From Papaver somniferum (taxonomy: Eukaryota; Streptophyta; Magnoliopsida; Ranunculales; Papaveraceae), in assembly GCF_003573695.1 (NCBI RefSeq), contig NW_020621936.1:1302001-1366000 (forward strand): a stretch of 64,000 bases of DNA, given 5' to 3'. The notes below the pieces were generated by a model that was given only the letters and a program-made list of their open reading frames with translations, had not been told where the DNA came from and made no database searches. The position numbers were made by a program, and so were the translations under genes. The number at the start of each line of letters is the position of its first letter. The stretch's first letter is position 1. Of this stretch, positions 11,073-23,603 are shown piece after piece.

Positions 11073-11643
11073 CTATTAGGAAAAATTGCTTCGGGCAATT
11101 GTTTCCTTGGTAACATATCAAAACAAAATTACGTTTTAGTTTCGGTTTTAATATTGGTTATCTAAAATGGTGTGTGGAACCCTCGTGCTTAACTCTTATA
11201 GGTTGCAAGTCTTTTGAGATTTGTAAGATCCTTTCGGTTTGTCTTTTATTTGCTCGTACCTTTGTCATTTTGTGACAAAAAGGGGTAAAAATATATGGAG
11301 TAAACAACAAGTGATTTGGTATCACTAAGGAAAGGACAATGGTGCTTAAACGTTATATCTAACGAAAGAGTAAAGCATAGACTAAGGGGGAGTAACATAT
11401 CATATTGATACTTGTAGTTATATGGACTACAAAGGGAATAACAAAGACATGCGGATTGAAAATCTACCTACCTTACCTTTAGGGGGAGTATTAGCTTTGT
11501 TATTATAATGTCAACAACGACATTTATGGATTGAATGTATACAGGTTATTGTGTTATTGAAACTTGGGAATCAAGCGTATGTGTAATGAATTCTTGTAAT
11601 TTGTTTATCCATATGATGTAAGAGTTTTTTCACTAAAATTGAC

Positions 11644-11655
11644 AAAGGGGGAGAT
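11644..11655 (+). other. Polypurine tract of Copia-B
   Basis: AAAGGGGGAGAT immediately precedes the 3' LTR start TGTTAGAGC. Confidence 0.9.
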
Positions 11656-14535
11656 TGTTAGAGCATAGCTCGGTTGAACCCACCAAGTGTTGGTATGTCA
11701 AGTTTGGTTGTCATATTTTAGTGAATCAAAACTCATTTAAAGAGTCGCTTGATTATTTACTAGAGTCAACTTCGTATAGGTTAGCTAGAAAGTTACTAGG
11801 ATATGAGACTTACAAGTATTACGTGAAGACTTGAAGAATGTGAAGAAGTAAAGAGCTACAACGACGACATTATCCTTCCACTTGAGGCTAGTAATAGTTG
11901 ACTTGAACTGTTTCATTCCAAACGTATCTTTCAAGTCGTGCATATTGAAAACATAACTGCGAAGCTGTGAATGATTATACTCTAGTTAGGCATAGTATTA
12001 AGGAATTACAATACGAAGTATAACGTCTATCTTTTGAACTTTGTATATAAGACATCGACATAATCATATGAATGCTATTGTGATTATGTGTATGGGTATG
12101 GGTATGGGTGAAGATTTCGTCCTAGGAAATAATTTTTTGCATTCGTTTAAAGGAAGAACAATTCATAAACTTGTTTTATGAATCGAAAGGGAAATCGCTA
12201 GGCTTATTGGAATTGTTATTCATTGCAAATCTTTGGATTACCAATATGTGTCTTTAGTATAACCGCTCATAACTTGTTTATGTATCTTGGTAAAACTATT
12301 CACAAGGCCTGACTTTTGTATTGGTATGACTTTTATTAGTGAAACCGATCTTAAGTAATCACCTGAGATGGTATGATCGATATTTGTAATTAATGTGACC
12401 ATTCCTAGTCATTGGGTAACCGATCCTAGAACTTGGTTGGGACTAATCACAAGATGTGTAATCGATCCTTGTAGTAGGTTAACAAGTTTTAGTAATTGGT
12501 ATGACCAATCCTATAACTTGTGCAGCCGAATACAAGTTTATACCATATATATGTGGTAACCGATCCTAGTACCTAGTCAACCAACTTTTGGTAACTAGTG
12601 TGACCGATCCTAGTACCCACATGGAGGTAGAACCGAAACTTGTTTTGGTAGAACCGTTAAACCCATGAATGGTAATTGAATGTTTTTGATCAATCACATA
12701 GTTCTTGGAAATCAGATGAATCAATTCTAAACTTGTTTGGAAGTGTGGAAAATCGGTTCCAAGATTGTAAATATGAAAAAGGATTTACAAAGTAAAGATG
12801 TCGACATACTTTGAACATGTGCAGTAAATTTTATCTTTTATTGTTCAAAAATATTCCTTAATAGCTAAAGGAAAGAATCCCGGATCGAAATAAATTGAGA
12901 ATCTTTTAATTAAGGTTTTTAGTTTTATATTCTTTTAATTTCCAGCAATTAAAATGCGTATCTTTAGAAAATAAAAATTGGTAATGTGCATTTATTAATT
13001 GAAGATTTTCTACAGAGATTTCGGTCAATATTTGGACAGAGAATTTCCAGGAATTATGAAAACCGAATTTTGAAATATATTTCATATCTTGAGAATATTT
13101 TTGGTTTTGGAAATTCCTTGGTGTCCAAACTTCCTTATTCTATAAATATTGAAGTTTGAATTTCAAGCAAACTAATCCTCAGAGCCAGCAAAACTACCTA
13201 GTTGTGTTGTTACTGGTGGAGCCGTCTATCCGGAGAGGAAAGTACCCTAATTAGACGAAATCTCTTACGACCACTCGTTTTAAAGGCTTCTTTGGGACTG
13301 GAAAGCTCTACAAGTACCGTTGGTGGAAAACTAGATAATTGCAATTTATTATTAGTTTTCGATTGATTTGATTGACTAACGGTGGTTGAACTTTGATTCC
13401 ACCTAGTTTGTTTATGCTTGAGAATCTTCTCATCTGATATAAGATTCACTCAAACTAGATCGAAGTTTCGACGGGGATCTTTAGACTGTTTGTAGATCTA
13501 AAGACGTCTTGTGATAATCCATTGTTAACAGACTCCGTTTTGTGTCTGGTTGATCATAAGATACTTAAGTTGATTGTGTGCAGGTGTTTATTGAAGATTT
13601 AAGAGATTTTAAGACAAAGAATATTGCTTGTTTGAGTTCATAATATTTGGTGTGCACAAAACTTGATCGGCTGGGGATCGAACTATAATCGATTTATCTT
13701 TGTGATAATCTTAATTGATTAGTTGAGTAGATCGGCATCAATATATTGTCTTTGTGACTAAGAAGTATTGATTGCAAAATCTAGACCATTACTTTGGTAC
13801 TTGTATTGAGATAGATCTACGAACCTGACAAAGGAGTTTAATGGGATAAACAGAAGAGCCTTTTTTCAAACTCATATCACTTGTTTGAAAAGAGTTTTTA
13901 CCGAACAGATTTGTTGTTCCTTTACTGTTTGGAATACGAACCAAAGGAATTGTTCCAAGTGCGTGACTTATTGCAAGTTGGAGGCGCAGGGATACAGACG
14001 GAACTAGGTGAACTATAGGTTTAGTTGCTTGGTCTCAACTATATGAAGTTGGTTTAGATTTTTTGTAGCGGCTTAATCCTGAGAGTATTCAAATCTGGAC
14101 AAGGTCCATGGGTTTTTCTGCATTTGTGGTTTCCTCGTTAACAAAATATTGTTGTGCCATTTACTTTTAATTTCCGTATTATAATTGTTTTATTATAATT
14201 AGAGTAAATTGCACTTTGTACGTTAACAAGACACTTGATACTGATCCCATTAGTTTCGGTTATTTTCGTACCTTTTATCAAGTGATCACTTTGTTGTTAT
14301 ATTGTCTCGATTTCATATCCATAAACTATCACACAAAGTGTATTGGATTTCTCCACTTGACTTTGATATTTATTCACAAGTTAGTCCAGTCCGGACTAAC
14401 CCTATTTCAAGTGGACACTGTGTTGAAATATTCTTTGAGTGATTGTATCTCCAAGAGGTTTATACCCAGTGGGTTTTGCATAGGTTGTTATCAAAATAAA
14501 AGATTGTGGTATATTTGAGTACCCTCGTCTTTTCA
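11656..14535 (+). repeat. Copia-B 3' LTR (2880 bp)
   Basis: Starts TGTTAGAGCATAG and ends GTCTTTTCA. The last 545 bp duplicate 7340-7885. It contains a GGTATG microsatellite near 12090, the degenerate CCGATCCTAG repeats at 12342-12615 and the conserved GGTTTCCTCGTTAACAAAA block near 14129-14147. No gene is supported inside. Confidence 0.9.
12342..12615 (+). repeat. Degenerate short repeats (CCGATCCTAG) in Copia-B LTR
   Basis: About seven copies of an (A/G)ACCGATCCTAGt-like core occur at roughly 12342, 12396, 12418, 12460, 12502, 12558 and 12600, separated by 22-56 bp of related AACTTGnT-type sequence. The array lies well upstream of the LTR end. Confidence 0.6.
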
Positions 14536-14628
14536 TATTTGATTTACAATTATTGCAGCTTGATGTTTGAGGTCCTGTACCCATCAACTCTGTAGACAGA
14601 TGTAAGTCCTGCATCCATCAACACCACC

Positions 14629-15072
14629 ATAAGAACTGATGGTGGTGTTGAGTTTTTGAACCATGAGATTAATCTGTTTATGTCTTCTCATGGAATTGCT
14701 CATGAATTCACTTGTCCTCCAGCACCTGAACAGAATGGTGTTGTTGAATCCTAACACAAACATCTTCTTGACATCACAAGAACTTTTCTTATTCAGGCAT
14801 CACTTCCTCTCTCATATTAGTTTGATGCCTTGTCTACTGCTCATTACACAACCAATAGATTACCAACTAGGTCACTGAATTCCATCTCTCCTTATGTAAA
14901 AAAAATTCACAAACAACCAGACTATCATTGTCTAAAATATTTTGGTTGTCTATGTTTTCCCTAGTTCAAGCCTTATATGTCCAATAAGTTGCAACATAGG
15001 AGTACCAAATGCATTTTTCTAGGTTATACTTCTCAAAATAAAGATTATATGCATAGGTATTAGATTCGTACG
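14629..15072 (+). pseudogene. Decayed Ty1-copia integrase fragment
   Basis: One frame reads the C-terminal half of a Copia integrase core: RTDGGVEF, then HGIAHEFTCPPAPEQNGVVE, then a FGCLCF-type segment and a CIFLGYTSQNKDY-type GKGY-like tail. In-frame stops occur at about 14752 (TAA), 14818 (TAG), 14962 (TAG) and 15061 (TAG), so it is dead. It is outside Copia-B (past its 3' LTR end) and separate from Athila-1, probably an older relic. Only about 148 codons remain; the N-terminal zinc domain and reverse transcriptase are not seen nearby. Confidence 0.85.
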
Positions 15073-15431
15073 GTCGTGTCAATCTTTTTTAAATGGATCC
15101 AACTCTTAGTTTGGAATCGAATCTTATTTGAATCTTGAAATTTGATTTTTATTTGACCAATCAATTTTCTCTAATTAACAAAAAAAAAACGCTCATGAGA
15201 TTCAAACTTCCTTCCTCTACTCCTCTTAGCTACCTTTAGACCACTGATCCGTCCCACTTGTTTTGATAATCGTGAACTTACACTTTTTTTTATTAAGAAC
15301 TTATAATATTAGTTCAAATTGAAGATTTTTTCCCTAGATTTCATTGAAAATAACATGTACATCAACTTTAATTCTATAACCACATTCCTTTTTTTAATTT
15401 CAAACGTAAGATAAAAATGACAGTGAATCTA
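15073..15431. other. AT-rich spacer
   Basis: About 360 bp between the integrase relic and the Athila-1 5' LTR. I see nothing recognisable; the last five bases (ATCTA) are the expected Athila-1 target duplication, which cannot be confirmed because the other end is truncated. Confidence 0.5.
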
Positions 15432-16908
15432 TGATAGACGCATTTATGTGTCTAATTTGTCCTCAATGTTTCGTATTGTTAGTACTTGTTTTCGTCCTTA
15501 TTATGGTGTTTTGTGTGTTTTCAGGTATTTTTTGGAAATAAATATTGATGGAAAATTCGGCTCCAAAAATTGTTAAAGGCACCCCGGAGGACATATGTTA
15601 TTCGGACTCCAGCAACGGATAAGGGGTGACCACTGGATAAGGGGTGACCTTCTTTAACAAATTCAAAATTTTGTTTTGGCGGGAAAATAGTGAAGAGAAC
15701 TGGCAGATTTTCAATCGGATGTTTGGACGTGATTTAGTGAGATTCAATCCCTGAAACTTCATGGGTAGATGTGATTTGTCATAATAAAGCTGGTATGGTT
15801 GTTTTTTCCGATCAAATTTGGCTAGATAACCCAAGATATGAAATCAGATCATCACGGGTTGGTTTTCCATTTCGAGTCCTGATTGAGTGACCAAGAGATT
15901 TTCGCGTGGCTGCTGCATGTTGGAACACTTCTGGACAATGACTGGATGCGTTGAGAGTAATTTGGCGTGGGGAAACAGCGTGAGAAGCTAAATCAGGGAA
16001 GAAAATATTCTCAAAATATTTTTCATCAAGGCCGAGTTAAGAGAGAATTATCTTGAGTTATAACGAGATTTCTTGGTGCTACTGGCTATATAAAGGGTGC
16101 TGGTGTTTCATAAAGGGGGAGAGGGAGAATTGGGAGGATTTAGAACATCTCAGAGGCGAGAAATTGAAAGTTTCAGAGAGTCACCATTTCTGCTGCTGCA
16201 AAGCTGAAGAACACGAAGAACAGACCAGCAAAGACAGTCGTTTTTTTACAGTGATAACGACTCACAGCCGAGAGTCGCACATCAGAGGCAGACTTATTTG
16301 CTACAGTATCAGTGACACATACTGTGGGTCGTTCTGGTTTGTAACACATATAACTGTTACAAACCCGGTTTTCATTATATTTCTCCCTTTTCATCATTTG
16401 TAAACCATTTTTGAGCAATAATAATGAATTTCGAGCGTGTTTCAAACATGATGATGTGCTAATTCTCTCACAACCAAGGCAATGAGGAAGCTATTTACGC
16501 ATGAATAATTTGGTAACTATTATATTTTCTCTAATATTTAATTATAATTCACTCAATCACTGCTTTTGCAGAGTTTTTAATTGTTTGCATAATTTTCTTC
16601 ATTAGTTGTGATTCAATTAGATAGGTTATGCTTTGATTAGATAATCTATGCTTAGGGGATACAATTAATTTTTGAGAATTTGCCTGATTATTTGTGAGTT
16701 AAGAAAATAAGGGACTTAAAGATAATTAGAGTTTTGGGTTATTTACCATCATTCATTCATGTGTAATAGTGGAATCAGTGTCTTGGTTATTTTCTCATAT
16801 CTTGAAATCAAATTTTGAGTTAAGTTTTCTTTAATTTTTAAGTCTAAATTCTTTTGCTTTCACAAGTCTCAACGAACCGTTTTACTACAACATTATTGAG
16901 TCACATCA
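15432..16908 (+). repeat. Athila-1 5' LTR (1477 bp)
   Basis: Runs from TGATAGACG to CACATCA. Its first 860 bp align with 24571-25433. Blocks in its second half (about 16190-16440) are nearly the same as in the Athila-3 LTRs (51050-51300 and 56745-56990). Confidence 0.9.
16087..16095 (+). promoter_or_regulatory. Putative TATA box, Athila-1 5' LTR
   Basis: TATATAAAG, repeated at the same place in the 3' LTR (25225-25233). It lies before the block shared with Athila-3, fitting a U3/R boundary downstream. Confidence 0.55.
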
Positions 16909-16913
16909 ATTTT

Positions 16914-16930
16914 TGGCGCCGCCGATGCGG
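16914..16930 (+). other. Primer-binding site of Athila-1
   Basis: TGGCGCCGCCGATGCGG begins five bases after the LTR. The TGGCGCCG start matches the 3' end complement of tRNA-Asp used by many Athila elements; the rest diverges. Confidence 0.7.
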
Positions 16931-18036
16931 ACTTGTCTTTAGGCTAGAGTTTTTAGATTTTTTTTTTAGGTTTTTTTTCTTTTTTGTTCTTCTTTACGTT
17001 TTTGGGTTTTTGTCTTTTCCTTACAGAATTTGGAATTTGGAGCGAAAGAAAATTTTGCCAAAGCTTTTGGTGAATACTTAAAGACTTGGAGTAAAAGGCA
17101 AAGCGAAAGGAGCGAAAGAAGAGGAATTTTTTTTTTATAAAAAATGAGAGGAAAAAAAAAGAGAGACATTTTTAATTGTTTTTTTTTTTTTTTTTAGACT
17201 TTCCTTTTCCCTTGTACTGTAAACTTTTTGACTTTGGACTGTAAACTTTTGGACATTATTTTTAAACCCTACGGAAGGGTAGTTTAAATATTAAATTGTT
17301 TGCAGAGAAGGACGGCGATTACGATATCGCCTCGGCCCCTCAGGTTCGCACATGACAAAGGAGTCGTGGCCCGAGTCGACTACAACGGTTCATCCCCCGT
17401 CTGGAACGGGAGGTAAGTTTGTCGAAACACTCGCGAATCCCCTGCTAGCGAGTTACTGTATTCCTTCGTTTGCATATATGTCGAGGAACTGAATACGACT
17501 GCTTTAATTTCCTAGTAAAGGGCAAGGACTGGCCATACAAGATAAGGGTTCGGATTTCATCACCGTTCTCTTCTTGCCCGCCTTAGGAAAACGATACTTA
17601 TCGCGAAACTAAGCTTTAAAATTTGGAATAGAACGAGACCTATAGGGTAACGAGCTTAGTAGGAAAGTCGTTCGAAAAATATTGGTTACCCTTTTAAGCA
17701 TACTTCGAAGTTCATGATGGTTTATGTGAGTTGAATGCGTGACTGCGCCGCCTTGTAATACTGGTGAGGCCTTGGGTATCAAAGATCCACTGAGCTCCCC
17801 TCGCCTCTATTCAACTTACTTTGACTCGGATTGATTCCAGAGGGGTTTTCTTAAATTGTAACGAATTCCCTTTCGAAGGATTAGAAGCTGGTCTAGAAAC
17901 AATCTAAGTGGAGCCATCATGCTTTTTTTTTGCTAGAAATCAGTAGGTTTGTTGTGGTGGAGTCAGCCTTGTTTGTGTTTTCTTAGATATTCCCTTCCTT
18001 TTAGGATTTTTCTTTGTATTTTTGTTTTTCTAGTGT
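16931..18036 (+). other. Athila-1 untranslated leader with two hairpins
   Basis: About 1.1 kb before gag. ACCCT/AGGGT (17266-17280) and GGCGAT/ATCGCC (17314-17331) form small perfect hairpins, both present in the Athila-3 leader. Homology with Athila-3 runs from about 17260 to 17960, almost to the start codon, so the leader is conserved apart from the coding region. T-rich and A-rich runs occupy 16945-17200. No gene is seen. Confidence 0.7.
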
Positions 18037-19920
18037 ATGCCCGAGGTCATTAGAGAGCGGGCTTGGAAAAGAAACACTCTAGGTCGTTTGATTAGTGACA
18101 AACCTAGTAGTTCTTCTTGTGAAGGCGGGGAGCTCGAAGACTCTTCTTTTGAGAGCCCTGTCTTTAGAAATTTCAGCTTTGAAAACTTGACAATTAGTGA
18201 AGAAAGTACTCCTAGTCCTTTGGTAGTGCCAGAAATGGCAACTTTGAAAGCTTTGTTAAACCCAACTAGGACCTCTCGTCCGTCTTGTATCAAGTTAGCT
18301 GAAACTGAGGAAAATTATGAACTGAAACCTGGGACTTTACAGATGCTCCCAATGTTTTTATGAAAAGAGAATGAGAACCCCTATTTTCATGTTAGGGAAT
18401 TTGAGGAAGTTTGTAGCACTCTGAAAATTAAAAACCTAAGTGATGATGCGTTGAAACTTAGGTTATTCCCCCTTTCCTTATAAGATAAAGCCAAATCTTG
18501 GATGTATAGTTTGGCCTCTGAGTCAATTAAAACCTATGACCAACTTACTTCTGCCTTTATACATAAGTTTTTCCCAAGGCATAAAACATCGTCTATTAGG
18601 ACACAAATCTGTACTTTTTCCCAACAAGAGGGAGAATCTTTATATAGGTACTTAGAAAGGTTCAATGACTTGATATCTCAATGTCCTCATCATGGTTTGG
18701 AGAAGGTTAGGTTAGTTCAGATCCTCTACGAGGGTTTATATTATTCAACAACCATGGTTGAGTCCTTAAGCACAGGTGGGTTTGAGAATAAAACTGTTAA
18801 TGAAGCGATGACATTTTTGAATGAAATCGCCGATAAGACCCAACAATGGGAAAATAGTAGGGAAACCCAGAAAACAATTCTTCTAAGTAGAGGAAATGTT
18901 AATAGAGTAGAAGGAACTTATGAGTCAGATGCCAAAATAGCAGCTATATCCAAAAGGTTAGAAGTCTTAGAATTAGGTCATTCTAGTGGTAGTAGTGGAA
19001 GAAATGAGCCCTTTTGGGAAGGCCTTGCTGTTGAAGAGCAAGTCAATGCTCTTTATAACAACACTAGGTTTGATAACCGACAGAAGTTTGACCCATATTC
19101 AGAAACCTATAACCCTGGCTGGAGAAACCATCCAAACCTTTCTTGGTCCAAGGGCCAGAATCAAGGTTAGTCTAGTAATGCTCAGGTTCCCCCAGGTTTT
19201 GGCTATACTAAGAATCCTTCAGCTCCGGCACAGTTTCAGAACCCTTCGGATAAGAAGATTATGAGTTTAGAAGAGTGTCTTGCTTTGTTAACTCGTTATA
19301 ATGTGCAGTTTCAGCAATCTGTTGCTCAAGGTTCAGAAGAAAATAAGAGAATAGGTCAGGCTAACTCTCAGGCTATTTCCGAGTAGAAAAACCAGGTTAG
19401 TCAGATAAATGAGTCTTTAAGAGAAAGAGGTAAGTTTCCTAGTCAGACTCAACCCAACCCTAGAGGAATTAATGAAAGAGGTGAAAGACCATCTGATCAT
19501 GTGAATGCTATTAAAACCCTTAGGAGTGGTAGAGTGATAGACAACAAGGTTTCCATGCCTGATAGTGAACATGCTGTAGTTCACCCTTCTGAACCAGAAA
19601 CTGAGGAGACTGATAAAGTCTCTAAAGAGACCAATGAGGGTCATATTGAGCCCGACTTTGTTCCTAGAGCCTCATTCCCACAGCTTCTAGTTCCAACTAA
19701 GAGGGAGTCCAATTTTAATGATATATTGGAGGTTTTTAAGCAGGTAACTATCAACCTTCCACTTCTAGATGCAATTAAGCAGATTCCCTCTTATGCCAAG
19801 TTCCTCAAGGATATGTGTACGCGAAAGCGAAAGCTTAATGTCCAGAAGAAAGCCTTTCTAGCTAGTCACGTGAGTTCTATTATTCAGAATACCACTACTC
19901 CTAAGTATAATGACCCAGGG
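18037..19920 (+). pseudogene. gag: Broken gag of Athila-1
   Basis: An ATG at 18037 opens a single frame that stays in register to about 19920 but is cut by stops at 18361 (TGA), 18481 (TAA), 19168 (TAG) and 19384 (TAG). The region at 18500-18830 is a retrotransposon Gag domain: W..L, FFPRHKTSSIR, EGESLYRYLERFNDLI and CPHHGL motifs. It is followed by a YNPGWRNHPN segment typical of Athila Gag, then a NAIKTLRSGR segment leading to protease. Gag would form the particle; with four nonsense codons this copy cannot make it. No classic zinc knuckle is seen. Confidence 0.85.
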
Positions 19921-20634
19921 TCCCTACCATTTCTTGCACAATAGGTAAATACCGTGTTGAGAAAGCGTTGCTTGACTTAGGATCCAGTGTGAATTTACTT
20001 CCATACCATGTGTACCTCAAGCTAGGACTTGGTGATACGAAACCTACCCAGATGACACTTCAGTTAGCTGATAGGTCCGTTAAAATTCCTCGTGGTGTGA
20101 TCGAGGATGTTCTTATTGAGGTCGAAAAGTTTATTTATCCAGTGGATTTTGTTATCCTAGATACCCAACCTGTCCCTGACCCAGAGAACCAGATACCAGT
20201 GATTTTAGGTCGCCCATTTTTAGCAACATCCAATGCGATCATTAATTGTCGAACTGGTATTATGAATTTGTCTTTTGGTAATATGACTATTGAGCTGAAC
20301 GTTTCATTAGTAAGCTACCCTCTGAACTAGATGACTCGAGCATAGAAGAGGTAACATGATAGGAACATTAGTCGAGGAGTCATTACCAAACACTTTGTTA
20401 GAAGATCCGTTAGAGAAATGCCTAGCTCACTTTGGGATTGATTTCGATGATGATAATGTGATTAATGAGGTGAATGCTTTGTTAGATTCAACCCCTTTGT
20501 TAGACACTAGTAACGGATGGAAACCTAAGTTCGAACCACTACCAGTTTCTAAGTCTACCCTAGTTCCTTCGTTAGAAGAGCCTCCTAAGTTGGACCTAAA
20601 ACCATTGCCAGATACCCTGAAATATGTGTTTTAG
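19921..20634 (+). pseudogene. Broken aspartic protease region of Athila-1
   Basis: A one-base shift near 19921 moves reading into the frame holding LLDLGSSVNLLP, whose D-L-G is the catalytic aspartate motif of retroelement proteases, followed by a VILGRPFLAT segment (the conserved flap-distal LLGRP). A stop at 20328-20330 and another shift lead to a linker frame (20356-20634) rich in acidic residues and ending KLDLKPLPDTLKYVF, the usual start of the reverse transcriptase region. The protease would cut Gag-Pol. Confidence 0.8.
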
Positions 20635-22080
20635 GCCCGTCTGAGACTTTACCTGTGATTATTTTCCGTCTTGGATAGTGATCAGGAAAGTAGGCTAGTA
20701 ACCGTCCTTCAAAACAACAAGGAAGCTTTAGGGTGGACCATAAGACATTAAGGGTATAAGTCCCACTGTTTGTATGCATCAGATCTATTTAGAGAGTGAT
20801 ACCAAACCTTCTAGGGAGATGCAACGTCGACTAAACCCTAATATGAAAGAAGTAGTTCGAACGAGGTTCTTAAGCTGTTAGATGCAGGCATTATCTACCC
20901 CATTTCAGACAGTAAGTGGGTCAGCCCCGTTCAGGTTGTTCCCAAGAAATCCGGTATTACTGTAGTCCAGAATGATAACAATGAGTTAATCCCGACCCGA
21001 GTGACCACGGGTTGGCGTGTTTGTATTGACTATAGGAAATTGAACAAGGTCACGGAAGGACCACTTTCCCCTTCCCTTTATCGACCAATGCTAGAGAGAT
21101 TAGCTGGACATAGTCATTACTGTTTTCTAGATGGCTACTCAGGCTACAATCAGATCGTTATTCCCCAGAAGACCAAGAAAAAACTACTTTTACCTGTCCC
21201 TTTGGTACCTTTGCGTATAGACGCATGCCTTTCGGGCTATGTAACGCCCCTGCGACTTTTCAGCGTTGCATGATGAGCATATTTTCTGTATGGTAGAAAA
21301 GTTTTAGAGGTCTTTATGGATGATTTTTCAGTGTTTGGTTCGTCTTTCGATGAGTGCTTGCATCATTTGTCATTAGTGTTGACTAGGTGTAAGGAAAAGA
21401 ATCTAGTGCTTAATTGGGAGAAATGTCATTTCATGGTTCGATCAGGAATTGTTTTAGGGCATATCGTATCTTCTAAGGGTATAGAGGTAGATAAAGCCAA
21501 AGTTGACCTTATAAGACTTTACAGGTCCCAAAAACCGTAAGAGATATTAGGTCATTCTTAGGGCATGCAGGTTTTTATCGTCGATTCATTAAGGATTTTA
21601 GCTTGATTTCTAGACCTCTTTGCAATTTGCTTGCAAAAGATGTTAAGTTTGTCTTTGATGATGCTTGTTTAGAGGCTTTTGAGAAGCTCAAGACTTTACT
21701 CACTACCCCCATAGTCCAGGCACCCAACTGGAACTTACCCTTTGAGATCATGTGTGATGCTTCAGATTATGCTATTGGTGTTGTGCTAGGTCAGCGAGAA
21801 AACAAATTACTTCATGTGATTTACTATGCTAGCAAAACTCTGAATGATGCCCAGTTGAACTATACCACTACCGAGAAGGAACTGTTAGCCATTGTGTTTG
21901 CCTTAGACAAGTTTAGACCTATCTCTTAGGTTCTAAGATCGTCATATATACTGATCATGCTGCTTTGAAATATTTTGTCTAAGAAGGATACGAAACCTAG
22001 ATTGATTAGGTGGATCCTTTTGTTGCAAGAGTTTTCTCCAGACATTAGAGACAAAAAGGGTGCAGAAAATGTAGTAGCAG
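20635..22080 (+). pseudogene. Broken reverse transcriptase and RNase H of Athila-1
   Basis: In changing frames: [13 protein letters not shown] (about 21010), [12 protein letters not shown] (about 21120), VFMDDFSVFG (about 21310, the polymerase YxDD box as FMDD), then LCNLLAKDV, the RNase H start IMCDASDYAIG (about 21750), and [14 protein letters not shown]. Frameshifts near 20636, 21055, 21175, 21290, 21520 and 21925 break it. The reaction would be copying element RNA to DNA. This copy is not translatable. Confidence 0.85.
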
Positions 22081-23470
22081 ACCACTTGTCTAGACTAGTT
22101 GTTGATTACCCTGATGATTCCCTTCCTATAAGGGATAGTTTTCCTGATGAACAACTTTTCTTTGTTACCCAAGCACCTTGGTATGCGAATATAGTGAATT
22201 ATCTTGTTAATGGTCGAATGCCCCAACATTGGGGTAAACAAGATCGTTCTAGGTTTTTAACCGAGGTTAAGCACTTCTTTTGGGATGATCCTTATTTGTT
22301 TAAGTATTGTCCAGACCAGATTATTAGGAGATGTATACCTGAGAGTGACCAGTCCAGTATTATTTCCTTTTGTCATGATCATGCTTGTGGGGGTCACTTT
22401 AGTGCTAAGAAGAATGCTGCTAAGATATTGCAGTGTGGATTCTATTGGCCTTTGTTGTTTAAAGACTCCCATAGTATTGTGTTACTTGTGAACGTTTCCA
22501 GAAATTAGGAACCATTTTCCGTAGGAACATGATGCCCTTGAACCCGATTCTAATTGTTGAGGTCTATGATACGTGGGGTATTGACTTTATGCGTCCGTTT
22601 CCTAATTATTTTGGTAACCTATACATCCTTGTCGCTGTAGACTATGTCTCTAAGTGGATTGAGGCGGTTGCGTGTAAAACTAAAGACCATAGGGTTGTGA
22701 TTGAGTTCTTGAAAAATAATATACTTACACGTTTTGGTACATCGCGAGCTATAATTAGTGATGGAGGGTCACACTTTTCTAATGGACCTTTTAGGATTTT
22801 GATGAAGAAATATGGTATTACACATAAGGTAGCTACCCCGTATTATCCACAGACTAGTGGTCAGGTAGAAGTTTCCAATAGGGAGATAAAACGTATATTA
22901 GAGAAATCAGTTAATCCTAATCGGAAAGACTGGTTGTCTAGGCTTACTGATGCCTTATGGGCTTACCGTACTGCGTTTAAGACCCCCATTGGAATGTCGC
23001 CTTATCGGCTTGTTTATGGCAAGGCATGTCACTTACCTGTTGAGTTAGAACAGAGAGCTTATTGGGCTATTAAGCAGCTAAATTTTTCACTCGACAAGGC
23101 AGGAGCCCATAGGAAACTCCATCTCAATGAGTTGGAAGAGATTCGTAGAGATGCATACGATAGTGCTAAGGAGTATAAGAACAAAATGAAACTTGTGTAT
23201 GATAGAAATATCTTAAGAAAGTCATTTTCTCAAGGTCAAAAAGTTCTTCTGTATGATACCCGCTTGCATCTTTTCCCTGGGAAGTTACGTTCTCGGTGGA
23301 CGGGTCCTTTTATTGTTCGCACTGTCTTTCCTCATGGAGCTGTTGAAATTGAGACACCGGATGGTAGTAGTTCTTCAAAGGTTAACGGTCAGAGATTGAA
23401 ACCCTTTTTAGATCCCTTTCCTACATGTGATGTTGAGGAGGTCCCTCTGGAGGACCCTGTTTACCCTTGA
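22081..23470 (+). pseudogene. Integrase of Athila-1, one frameshift
   Basis: The N-terminal zinc domain ([10 protein letters not shown] at about 22370, with both histidines) is followed near 22473 by a one-base loss that shifts the CVTCERF part out of frame. From 22529 to 23470 the frame is fully open. The catalytic triad is complete: D in GIDFM, D in SDGGSHF, E in GQVEVSNRE. The C-terminal part has [14 protein letters not shown], the GPF/Y-type module, and no chromodomain, as in Athila. The stop TGA is at 23468-23470. This is the best preserved part of Athila-1. Confidence 0.9.
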
Positions 23471-23603
23471 TTGACCATCGAGGCGATTGTATGTTGTATA
23501 TTAGTTTTTGATTTATCTCTTCACCCAAGTACTATCTTTCCGACTTCTCTCTTTACTGATTCCTCGTGTTACTTTACTTTTTGGTATTGCTCTTTCATTA
23601 GAA

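Larger units (their letters stand above)
9837..11643 (+). other. Copia-B 3' untranslated internal region
   Basis: About 1.8 kb without a supportable ORF. It holds a roughly 117-bp imperfect tandem repeat (10431-10750), interleaved inverted repeats (10996-11072) and, near the end, several purine-rich AGGGGGAGT tracts (about 11387 and 11481) before the terminal purine tract. Confidence 0.7.
7340..14535 (+). mobile_element. Copia-B, probable non-autonomous LTR retrotransposon
   Basis: Plus-strand element. Its 3' LTR (11656-14535) is complete. Of the 5' LTR only the last 546 bp (7340-7885) remain in the window, because Copia-A inserted into it. The primer site TGGTGTCAGAGC is at 7887-7898 and the purine tract at 11644-11655. 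The internal region of about 3.77 kb has coiled-coil, gag-like frames, a short 3' ORF and a long untranslated part, but no pol domains. LTR termini resemble those of Copia-A, C and D, although most of the LTR does not align by eye, so it is a related but separate family. Confidence 0.85.

Noticed and set aside
12060..12120. GGTATG repeats as telomere-like sequence
   Set aside because: Only about three units of GGTATG within an LTR; not the plant telomere unit.
16854..17081. Phe-rich plus-strand frame in the Athila-1 leader
   Set aside because: Comes from T-rich low-complexity sequence after the primer site; not kept in Athila-3.
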